In this document: positions 1 through 4,880 of the stretch, in pieces | How the letters are laid out: each line of letters starts with the position of its first letter | How positions within the stretch are numbered: the first letter of the stretch is position 1 | From: an uncultured Spirochaetaceae bacterium | Lineage (GTDB): Bacteria > Spirochaetota > Spirochaetia > Treponematales > Treponemataceae | Direction of reading: 5' to 3' | Assembly: GCA_902773215.1 (NCBI GenBank) | Contig: CACYDQ010000134.1 | Location: 1-5,134, forward strand | Length of the DNA stretch: 5,134 bases | Made by a program: the position numbers and the translations under genes | Notes under the pieces: model-generated | What the model was told of the DNA's origin: nothing | Databases searched by the model: none | The model's input: the letters and a program-made list of their open reading frames with translations, nothing else

Positions 1-558
1 CATACGCGCCCATGCGACCATCTCCTCCTGCGTGCCGCACCTTACGACAAGCCAGCCCTTCCGCCCCAGCATGGAGACGCGCCAGTCACAGGGCTTGGAT
101 TTTTCCACGGCGCGCTTGTCGGCGACACGGGTAGCGGCCTTTTTCCGGACGTGCGGACGGTCCCTCCGTCCGTACCGGGCATCCCTCTCCTCAAGTTCCG
201 CACGCACGGCCGCGACGGCATCGTGAAGCCGCTCCGGGGGTATCTCCGACGGCCAGCCCCTCTTACGGAGGATGTACCAGGCGGAATCCCGGGAGCACCC
301 GGCTGCCTCGCCAATCTCGCGGCAAGTAAGGATGCCGGTGCTCGAGGCATGCATTCCCTTCCTGCGCTGAATCAGGTGCCTCTCGGCATATTTCGCCATC
401 AGGTTTCTGAATGCCGCCTCTGCCTCTGCCGCATCCTCAGCCGGAACGCTGCTGCCCATGCCCAGCTCCCTGGCATACTTGTACGCAGTATGAATGGAAA
501 TCCCCGTCCTCTCCGCCAGCTGGCTCATGCTTACGCGTCCTTCCGGTGTTGCGCTCAT
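1..558 (-). CDS. Double helix-turn-helix protein of unknown function, C-terminus cut off by the window edge
   Basis: The frame is open from an ATG at 558 to position 1, giving 186 codons with no stop, so the gene continues past the left edge. The start follows AGGAGG with a 6-nt spacer, and the stop of terL lies 10 nt upstream. Two segments look like helix-turn-helix units. Residues about 11-34 read MSQLAERTGISIHTAYKYAR. Residues about 77-99 read LTCREIGEAAGCSRDSAWYI and end in a KRGW turn. Between them is an Ala/Glu-rich, probably helical stretch. After residue 120 the chain is very basic (RRDRPHVRKKAATR). The visible end (about 158-186) looks like a small beta-containing domain with WRVSMLGRKGWLVVRC. 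I do not recognise the family. DNA binding is inferred from the HTH-like patterns and charge. Its place after terL suggests a late gene, possibly a regulator or packaging accessory, but a moron gene is equally possible. Confidence 0.8.
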   Translation of the reverse strand, partial: MSATPEGRVSMSQLAERTGISIHTAYKYARELGMGSSVPAEDAAEAEAAFRNLMAKYAERHLIQRRKGMHASSTGILTCREIGEAAGCSRDSAWYILRKRGWPSEIPPERLHDAVAAVRAELEERDARYGRRDRPHVRKKAATRVADKRAVEKSKPCDWRVSMLGRKGWLVVRCGTQEEMVAWARM

Positions 559-564
559 CCTATT

Positions 565-570
565 CCTCCT
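565..570 (-). promoter_or_regulatory. Ribosome binding site of the HTH gene, overlapping the terL stop codon
   Basis: The minus strand reads TTTAGGAGGAATAGGATG. AGGAGG lies 6 nt before the ATG at 558, and the TAG stop of terL (569-571) shares two bases with it. This fixes the start and suggests that ribosomes finishing terL reinitiate on the next gene. Confidence 0.85.
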
Positions 571-2239
571 AAAATATCATTTTGGACACGTCCAGCGACT
601 GCTGGCGCGCCTGCTCTGCCGTCGCCACGTCAAGGCGGTTCATCGCCATGATGCTCGTGATCACGCCGTCAATCCGCTTTCCCGTCTTGGTGAACTGCGG
701 CTTGACGACCTTTATGTTGTCGTTCGGGTCGGTGCGTATGGAGGCGCACGACACCATCCAGCGCATGACCGGGTTGTTGTCGATGATGCGCCTCTCGCTG
801 ACCGCCTTCTCCCACGCCTTGGACGGCTCGGACATGTACGCGATGCCCTGGTTGAACTCGACCATCGTGAAGCTGTCGGCAAGCGGGGCGATGATCAGGC
901 TGGACAGGTTGCGGTCGTAGGCAATCTCCTGTATGTCGTACTCCTGCGCGTCGCGCCGGATGTCCTCGAACATGTAGGAGTAGTCCACGGTCTCGCCCGG
1001 GGTCGCCGTTATCCATCCGTCCTTCACCCACTTTTCAATCAGGTAGCTGTCCGTCTTCATGCGGACGGCTATCATGTCCTGCGGGATGTAGAAGCGGTGT
1101 CGCGCATACCTCCGCCCGTCGGGGAGCAGGAAGTAGAGCGTGAAGGCCGTGAAGTCGGTGGTCTTGGACAGGTCCAGAGCTCCCCAGCACTTGAGCCCGG
1201 CAAGCTTCTTCTCGCTGAACCGCTTGATGCACCGCCTCCAGTGGGAGTCGTCAATCCAGCAGTCGGCGTTGTTGACCCACACGTCCATGCGCTTGGTCAG
1301 GAACTCCGCCATGCCCGTGCTTTTCTGCCGGGCGTTGGTCAGCGCCTTCCTCAGCTCGTCCGTGCTTATCGCCCCATCCACGCCAAGGTTGGGGTTGGCC
1401 TTTATCCAGTTGCGCTCGTTCTCCGGGTCGTCGCCCTTGTCCAGCTCGTACACCACGGCGAGGTAATTGTCGTTCTCGTAGCCCCTCGCCCCCTCCAACA
1501 TCTTGCAGACGCGCTCGTATTCCTCATGGCAGGGGTTTGAAAGCTCATGCCCCGCCGTGGTAATGATGAATATCAGCGGCTGCTCCCGCGCCCCCATGCC
1601 GGACTCGATGACGTTCAAAAGCTCGTCGGTCTTGTGAGCGTGGTACTCGTCGATGATGGCACAGGAGGGGTTGAGTCCGTCCTGAACCTTGCTGTCGGAG
1701 CTCAGGGCCTCGAACTTGCCGTCGCCGCTCGTAAGGTTCTGGGCGTGGACCTTGACGAACTGGGAGAGCGTCGCACTATAGCGCACGGTGTTCTTCGCGT
1801 TCGTGAAGGCAATCTTCGCCTGGTCGCGCTTGGTGGCGGCGGAATACACTTCCGCACCCGGCTCGCTCACAAGGTCGTACAGACCAACGCCGGAAGCGAA
1901 GAAGGTCTTGCCGTTCTTGCGGGCGACCTGAAGGTACACGCGCCGGAAGCGACGCTTTCCGTTGTCCTTGCGCCGCCATCCGTAAAGCACGGCGATGACC
2001 CACTGCTGCCAGGGCTGGGGCTCAAGCCTCTGCCTCGCGAGCTTGCCCTTGGTATGGACCTGCTCGCGGAAGAAGTCGATGGCCGCCCGTGCATGGGCAT
2101 CGTCGAAGCGGTAGGGGAAGCTCCCGTCCTGCGCCTTCAGGTCCGCCTGGTTGCGCCTGACCGCAAGCTTTATCATCCGGCAGGCGGGAATTTTCCCCGT
2201 GAGGATGTCATCAGCGTACTGGTTGTAGCTGTAGTCCAT
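569..2239 (-). CDS. terL: Terminase large subunit, HK97-like (Terminase_1 family)
   Basis: This is the ATP-driven motor and nuclease that cuts concatemeric phage DNA and pumps it into the prohead through the portal. From the chosen ATG at 2239 it has 556 residues, normal for the family. The N-terminus (YNQYADDILTGKIPACR) and the later HTKGKLARQRLEPQPWQQW stretch are typical of Terminase_1. The Walker A-like motif is ARKNGKT (106-112), Walker B is CAIIDE (193-198), and the coupling motif is ITTAG (226-230). The RNase H-like nuclease shows Asp356 in GALDLS, Asp442 in IAYDRN and Asp524 in KRIDG, the usual three acidic positions. An in-frame ATG at 2305 would add 22 residues without family character. 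The 2239 start lacks a strong binding site and lies 29 nt inside the preceding gene, so translation is probably coupled. The gene appears intact. Confidence 0.96.
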   Translation of the reverse strand: MDYSYNQYADDILTGKIPACRMIKLAVRRNQADLKAQDGSFPYRFDDAHARAAIDFFREQVHTKGKLARQRLEPQPWQQWVIAVLYGWRRKDNGKRRFRRVYLQVARKNGKTFFASGVGLYDLVSEPGAEVYSAATKRDQAKIAFTNAKNTVRYSATLSQFVKVHAQNLTSGDGKFEALSSDSKVQDGLNPSCAIIDEYHAHKTDELLNVIESGMGAREQPLIFIITTAGHELSNPCHEEYERVCKMLEGARGYENDNYLAVVYELDKGDDPENERNWIKANPNLGVDGAISTDELRKALTNARQKSTGMAEFLTKRMDVWVNNADCWIDDSHWRRCIKRFSEKKLAGLKCWGALDLSKTTDFTAFTLYFLLPDGRRYARHRFYIPQDMIAVRMKTDSYLIEKWVKDGWITATPGETVDYSYMFEDIRRDAQEYDIQEIAYDRNLSSLIIAPLADSFTMVEFNQGIAYMSEPSKAWEKAVSERRIIDNNPVMRWMVSCASIRTDPNDNIKVVKPQFTKTGKRIDGVITSIMAMNRLDVATAEQARQQSLDVSKMIF

Positions 2240-2459
2240 TTTCCGGCATCCCGTCCGGTATGACGGCCTCCTCAAACTCCTTTCTTCCGCACCAGCGGTC
2301 GGCATCGTGCATAAGCCAGGTGCCGAAGTTCCACTGGCTCTCCTTTTTCTTCCCCCGGCCGACCATCATGCGGGTTGCAAGGCAGAAAGCCCGCCCGTTG
2401 GTCACCCAGACCCGCTCGCCCTCCGGAGGCGGGTCGTCCCGTATGCTCCGCCAGCGCAT
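2211..2459 (-). CDS. Small DUF551-like protein between the terminase subunit genes
   Basis: The product has 82 residues. Its N-terminus, WRSIRDDPPPEGERVWV, matches the opening of the DUF551 family (W-x-S-x-x-D-x-x-P-x-x-G-E-R-V), a small phage-associated family without a known function. The middle is rich in Trp (QWNFGTWL, DRWCG), as expected for the family. The end, EEAVIPDGMPENG, lacks the usual closing WMPLP-like motif, so the assignment rests mainly on the first 20 residues. The start ATG overlaps the terS stop as TGATG, with GGGGAA six bases ahead. The end overlaps the terL start by 29 nt. It is therefore co-translated with both terminase subunits, although DUF551 genes more usually sit in early regions. 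There is no signal peptide or membrane segment. Confidence 0.8.
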   Translation of the reverse strand: MRWRSIRDDPPPEGERVWVTNGRAFCLATRMMVGRGKKKESQWNFGTWLMHDADRWCGRKEFEEAVIPDGMPENGLQLQPVR

Positions 2460-2932
2460 CAGCCGTTCCCCACGATGCGCAGGATCGCGTCGGTGCCGTC
2501 CGGCTTCTTCTCGGAGACGTTGCCCCGAACACGGGCGGCGTTCACGGGCGTGTCCCCGAACTGCCCCATGATCTTCTGGTACTCCTGCTCGTACTTGAGC
2601 GCAAGGTCAAGGGCGTTCTTCGTGTTCGGGCCGAGGGTCAGCAGGTACTTGGCAACGCCTCCCGCGTCCTCTACGAGCTTCCGGCACTCCCGCGCCTTCT
2701 GCCACCAGAAAAAGGCGTGCTCCAGCGTGGGAAGAGTGACGGGAGTGACCATCCGCGCCTTACAGAGGGCGGGGACGAGGGAGTCCCACAGCTCCCGCGC
2801 CTCGCCGGTGATGCTGGCCGGGCAGTCAACGCCGGGCAGGGACTCCAGGGAGGTCCCCCGGTCGGCGTGGCGGCAGGGCTGGTAGGTGCCGTCCTGCTTG
2901 TGCTGCTCGACGGTCTTGGGCGGTCTGCCCAC
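2459..2932 (-). CDS. terS: Terminase small subunit, P27 family
   Basis: The small terminase subunit recognises the packaging site on phage DNA and directs the large subunit to it. From a GTG start at 2932 the protein has 157 residues and begins MGRPPKTVEQHK, the classic opening of P27-type small subunits. The helical core (about 45-135) contains ARELWDSLVPAL, a TLPTLEHAFFWWQKARECRK helix and the closing QFGDTPVNAARV, all characteristic of the family. An in-frame ATG at 2959 would add nine residues and overlap the HNH gene. The GTG is preferred because GGAGG lies 8 nt upstream and the HNH stop is 2 nt away. The C-terminal tail (NVSEKKPDGTDAILRIVGNG) is unremarkable and may contact TerL. The stop is shared with the next start as TGATG. 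Confidence 0.93.
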   Translation of the reverse strand: MGRPPKTVEQHKQDGTYQPCRHADRGTSLESLPGVDCPASITGEARELWDSLVPALCKARMVTPVTLPTLEHAFFWWQKARECRKLVEDAGGVAKYLLTLGPNTKNALDLALKYEQEYQKIMGQFGDTPVNAARVRGNVSEKKPDGTDAILRIVGNG

Positions 2933-2934
2933 TG

Positions 2935-3384
2935 CTACCCCCTCCCTGTTTTTTCGCATGTGCGCACAAAAGACGGCGCGCGTTGGTCATCGGCGGGTTG
3001 TGAAATATTTTTCACCCCCCTACCCCCTTCGCGAAAGAAATCGTTTTCCGCCAGCGTCTTCGCGCTGTGATGCTTCCAGCAGAGCGGCTGCCAGTTGCCC
3101 CTGTCCCAGAACAAAGCCTCGTCGCCCCTGTGCGGCGTGATGTGATCCACGACTTTCGCAGGCTGACCGCACAGAATGCAGTCCGGGTATTCCTCAAGGA
3201 ACGCCCTGCTCTCCCGCCACCACCTTGCGCTCGCGTACAGGTGGTGCCATGCCGTGCTCTTCCCCCTCTTGGGAGCGGGCCGCTTCCCCCACGTCGCCTC
3301 AAGCTCCTTGTGCGCCTCGCAGAAATGAAGGCCGGGCAGGGCCGTGGCATAGCAGCCGCCCTTATGGCACACCGTCGTTCTCAT
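2935..3384 (-). CDS. HNH endonuclease next to the terminase genes
   Basis: A 149-residue metal-dependent nuclease. The core has two zinc-binding pairs, C69-x2-C72 (CILC) and C102-x2-H105 (CWKH). These frame the catalytic ββα-metal signature: D80-H81 (VDHITPH), N97 (GNWQPLC) and H106 (KHH), then SAKT. A second cysteine/histidine cluster near the N-terminus (C6, C11, C22, H25) resembles a small zinc knuckle and occurs in related phage HNH proteins. In HK97-type phages an HNH protein encoded beside terS-terL works with TerL in specific cos-end cutting, so the same role is inferred here. The start has AGGAGG 5 nt upstream and overlaps the preceding gene by 23 nt. The last 30 residues are Arg/Gly-rich, look poorly constrained, and are encoded by palindrome-rich DNA. 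Confidence 0.94.
   Translation of the reverse strand: MRTTVCHKGGCYATALPGLHFCEAHKELEATWGKRPAPKRGKSTAWHHLYASARWWRESRAFLEEYPDCILCGQPAKVVDHITPHRGDEALFWDRGNWQPLCWKHHSAKTLAENDFFREGGRGVKNISQPADDQRAPSFVRTCEKTGRG
2938..2946 (-). promoter_or_regulatory. Ribosome binding site selecting the GTG start of terS
   Basis: The minus strand reads GGGAGGGGG followed by TAGCA and GTG. The GGAGG core is 8 nt before the GTG at 2932. The HNH stop TAG lies between site and start. The alternative ATG at 2959 is upstream of this site, which supports the GTG. Confidence 0.75.
2959..2968. repeat. 10-bp perfect palindrome TGTGCGCACA before terS
   Basis: This self-complementary decamer overlaps the unused upstream ATG of terS and lies 27 nt before the chosen GTG start. 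Together with the inverted repeat at 3000-3015 and TTCGCGAA at 3028-3035, it makes three palindromes within 77 bp. Confidence 0.6.
3000..3015. repeat. Perfect 6-bp inverted repeat near the end of the HNH gene
   Basis: The plus strand reads GTGAAATATTTTTCAC: two 6-bp arms around a 4-nt loop. Flanking GGG and CCC could extend it with a 2-nt bulge. It is an AT-rich spot in GC-rich DNA, 68 nt before the terS start. It may be an operator, a packaging-site element or chance. Confidence 0.6.
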
Positions 3385-3877
3385 ACCATCCTCCTGTAAT
3401 CAAGTCAAAAGCCTCAGCGGGAACAAACTCCACGAGCCTGTCAGCCTTGGTCCTGTAGTCCACAGCGTGCCGCACGGCCTGTGCCAGCGCGGACACGTAG
3501 TCCCTCATCACGCAGTAGTTCCAGCCGTACACGTCCCGGAACCTTACCTGCCGTCCGTCCTGCGCCCGCGTGTACGTTACAGGGCTGGAGTACCTGCCCA
3601 TCAGGTACAGCACCGCCTCCATCGCGCAGTCCTCCACGACCTCCCGCCCGGGGCGCAGCCTGCGCTTCCAGAACACGGAGCGGCAGCAGCGTGTGGCGAC
3701 CACAAGGGCAAGCTCCCACAGGGAAGCCCTCGCCCCCTCGTCCCCGTCCTCAAGCCAGCGCGCCTGGTAGGTCAGAAGCCGCTCGTTGTCCGTGGCAGGA
3801 TTGTCAAAGCGGGGAAGCCTTGCACGAGGGAAAAGCTCTAGCTCCGGCTGGTCCGCCCCCCGGACACGGCTTCCCAC
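3362..3877 (-). CDS. Sigma-70 region 2-like protein, possible late-gene regulator
   Basis: The product has 171 residues and I cannot assign a named family with certainty. Residues about 43-95 (EDGDEGARASLWELA, then REVVEDCAMEAVLYLMGRY) follow the pattern of sigma-70 region 2, where an E-D-x-x-x-E-(A/V)-hydrophobic helix is typical. Residues 113-135 (FRDVYGWNYCVMRDYVSALA) resemble the following region 2 helices, F-x-x-W-x-x-x-x-x-x-x-D-Y. No region 4-like HTH follows; the chain ends after FVPAEAFDLITGGWYENDG. It starts with GTG, 3 nt after the preceding stop. A modest GGGGG binding site lies 8 nt upstream. Genes just before HNH-terS-terL in many phages encode late-transcription activators (ArpU, RinA or sigma-like types), so that role is inferred from position plus the weak fold resemblance. 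Confidence 0.85.
   Translation of the reverse strand: MGSRVRGADQPELELFPRARLPRFDNPATDNERLLTYQARWLEDGDEGARASLWELALVVATRCCRSVFWKRRLRPGREVVEDCAMEAVLYLMGRYSSPVTYTRAQDGRQVRFRDVYGWNYCVMRDYVSALAQAVRHAVDYRTKADRLVEFVPAEAFDLITGGWYENDGVP
3390..3395 (-). promoter_or_regulatory. Ribosome binding site of the HNH gene
   Basis: The minus strand reads AGGAGGATGGTATG. The site lies inside the end of the preceding gene, 5 nt from the ATG at 3384. An ATG also occurs directly after AGGAGG, but it is too close to be used and in another frame. Confidence 0.85.
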
Positions 3878-3880
3878 CTG

Positions 3881-4867
3881 CTATGCCCCCTTCCGCATGT
3901 TGTCACGGAAACCCTGCGACAGCGACACGTCAGGGAAAGGGTCCAGCCTCCAGCCCCTGGCATCGTGGATGACATAGCCCCCGCAGTTCCTGCACGCAAG
4001 CAGGCCTCCGCCGACCTGAAGCTTCCCCCCGCAGAAGTGGCATGTCGGCGCGCCGGAGGGCGGGGGGTCAGAAGCGGAAGCCCCGCAATCCTGCTTTTTT
4101 TTAAGCGAGTCGCCGAAGCCCTGCTCCATGTCCGTCCAGCTTGTCACGGCCTTGAAGAAAAGGTTGTTACGCTCGGCCTCGCTCATTCCCTCAAAGCGGC
4201 GGGTCTTTCCCCCGGACTCTGCCCCGAAAGGCTTCTTGGCGAGATAGTCATAGGCATGGTCAAGGAACTCCATGCCCAGCCCCCGCGTAATGAGCGAGGC
4301 AGCCATGCGCTTCATGCCGTCGTTGTCCAGGGCAAGGCCGTGGTCCCAGAGCCAGGAGCCGATGGCGGTCACGGTCACGGGCTGGCCGGGCGGCGTCGGG
4401 ACGGGCGGGGCAGGAGGCGGCGCAACATCAACATCTTCATCTTCATCTACATCTACATCAACATTGTTTGTTTTAGGTTGTTTTTGGGGGTTGTTTTGGG
4501 GGTTGTTTTCCGACCGAACGTTAGCTTCACTTATAAGGGCATCTTCTTTCCCTTCCTCCGTGAACTCAAACTTTTCGTCCTTCGGCTCGTCCTGTACTTT
4601 TTTGGGAGAAGCTTTCGGGGCCGTTTTGGAGGCGTTCCTATTGCCAGACGGTGCGCCCCCGCACTTCCTCCCCACGTCAGCGTCAAGGAAAGAACGGATT
4701 GCCGTAAAGGCAATGTCGGCTATGAAGGGCAGGTTCTCCGGCTCAATGCCGTCGAAACGGTATGCGTCAACGGCATCGTAGAAAGCAAGCCGTGCCTCAG
4801 CGTCCGTTATCTTCCTTGCGACCTCATAGAAGCTCCTGTACTGCGATGCCTTTGAAATCTGTTCCAA
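3881..4867 (-). CDS. DUF6291-like protein with acidic linker and C-terminal zinc ribbon, probable replication-module protein
   Basis: The product has 328 residues. Residues 10-75 (RSFYEVARKITDAEARLAFY, a following DAYRFDG, then IRSFLDADVGRK) match DUF6291, a family found in phage and prophage early regions. A hydrophilic linker follows (about 76-165). It carries tandem NNPQNNPQ (121-128), an alternating acidic run VDVDVDEDEDVDV (136-148) and a proline-rich PPPAPPVPTPP. Residues 168-250 form a helical domain (SWLWDHGLALDND, FLDHAYDYLAKKPFG, FFKAVTSW). C276, C279, C292 and C295 form a zinc ribbon. The start is TTG with AGGAGG 7 nt upstream; there is no comparably placed ATG. The domain order (helical head, linker, C-terminal domain) resembles phage replication initiators, so a role in replication initiation or helicase loading is inferred, not shown. 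A possible frameshift site precedes the zinc ribbon. Confidence 0.9.
   Translation of the reverse strand: MEQISKASQYRSFYEVARKITDAEARLAFYDAVDAYRFDGIEPENLPFIADIAFTAIRSFLDADVGRKCGGAPSGNRNASKTAPKASPKKVQDEPKDEKFEFTEEGKEDALISEANVRSENNPQNNPQKQPKTNNVDVDVDEDEDVDVAPPPAPPVPTPPGQPVTVTAIGSWLWDHGLALDNDGMKRMAASLITRGLGMEFLDHAYDYLAKKPFGAESGGKTRRFEGMSEAERNNLFFKAVTSWTDMEQGFGDSLKKKQDCGASASDPPPSGAPTCHFCGGKLQVGGGLLACRNCGGYVIHDARGWRLDPFPDVSLSQGFRDNMRKGA
4060..4100 (-). promoter_or_regulatory. Candidate dnaX-type -1 frameshift element
   Basis: The zero-frame codons are CTT AAA AAA AAG, so the heptamer A AAA AAG (4100-4094) is in the phase required for -1 slippage. Seven bases later GCGGGG (4086-4081) can pair with CCCCGC (4065-4060) across a 15-nt loop. 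The -1 frame adds eight codons (AGLRGFRF) and stops at TGA (4070-4068). That would give a 266-residue product without the zinc ribbon. The upstream Shine-Dalgarno-like stimulator seen in E. coli dnaX is not convincing here. Function is a hypothesis. Confidence 0.4.
4426..4464. repeat. Hexanucleotide-like tandem repeat encoding the acidic Val-Asp/Glu-Asp run
   Basis: On the plus strand CAT recurs every 6 nt (4426, 4432, 4438, 4444, 4450, 4456, 4462), separated by CAA, CTT, CTT, CTA, CTA and CAA. On the coding strand this gives alternating GAT with GTA, GTT or GAA. The pattern is symmetrical, VDVDVDEDEDVDV. It is probably a flexible acidic linker that expanded by slippage; an iteron-like function is possible. 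Confidence 0.85.
4486..4509. repeat. Perfect 12-bp tandem duplication encoding NNPQNNPQ
   Basis: The plus-strand unit GGGGGTTGTTTT occurs twice back to back with no mismatch. A degenerate related stretch (TTGTTTTAGGTTGTTTTT) lies to the left. The unit is a multiple of three, so the reading frame is kept. With the adjacent CAT-spaced repeat it makes an AT-rich block (about 36% GC counted by eye over 88 bases) inside a GC-rich gene. Confidence 0.85.
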
Positions 4868-4874
4868 TCCGTCC

Positions 4875-4880
4875 CCTCCT
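4875..4880 (-). promoter_or_regulatory. Ribosome binding site supporting the TTG start, overlapping the DUF1064 stop
   Basis: The minus strand reads TTTAGGAGGGGACGGATTG. AGGAGG is 7 nt before the TTG at 4867. The TAG stop of the upstream gene shares two bases with the site, the same TTTAGGAGG junction as at the terL end. Confidence 0.85.

Noticed and set aside
494..1540. Long plus-strand open frame of 348 codons
   Set aside because: It lies opposite terL, whose product shows clear catalytic motifs. The plus-strand translation is Val/Leu/Arg-rich with no recognisable motif, as expected for an antisense frame in GC-rich DNA.
1547..2263. Plus-strand open frame of 238 codons
   Set aside because: Also opposite terL; it is a mirror of the coding frame and shows no family resemblance.
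2240..2305. Upstream ATG extending TerL by 22 residues
   Set aside because: The added residues are Arg/Ser-rich without family similarity and would deepen the overlap with the DUF551-like gene. The family sequence begins at the 2239 start.
4486..4509. Possible G-quadruplex from the two G5 tracts on the plus strand
   Set aside because: Only two long G tracts are present, separated by TTGTTTT; four are needed for an intramolecular quadruplex.
4606..4620. A second A run (CCC AAA AAA GTA on the coding strand) as another slippery site
   Set aside because: The A6 run does not form an X XXY YYZ heptamer in the coding phase.
3965..4855. Plus-strand open frame of 296 codons, including an IFIFIYIYIN stretch that looks like a membrane segment
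   Set aside because: It is the reverse complement of the DUF6291-like gene; the apparent hydrophobic run is the complement of the acidic Val-Asp repeat.
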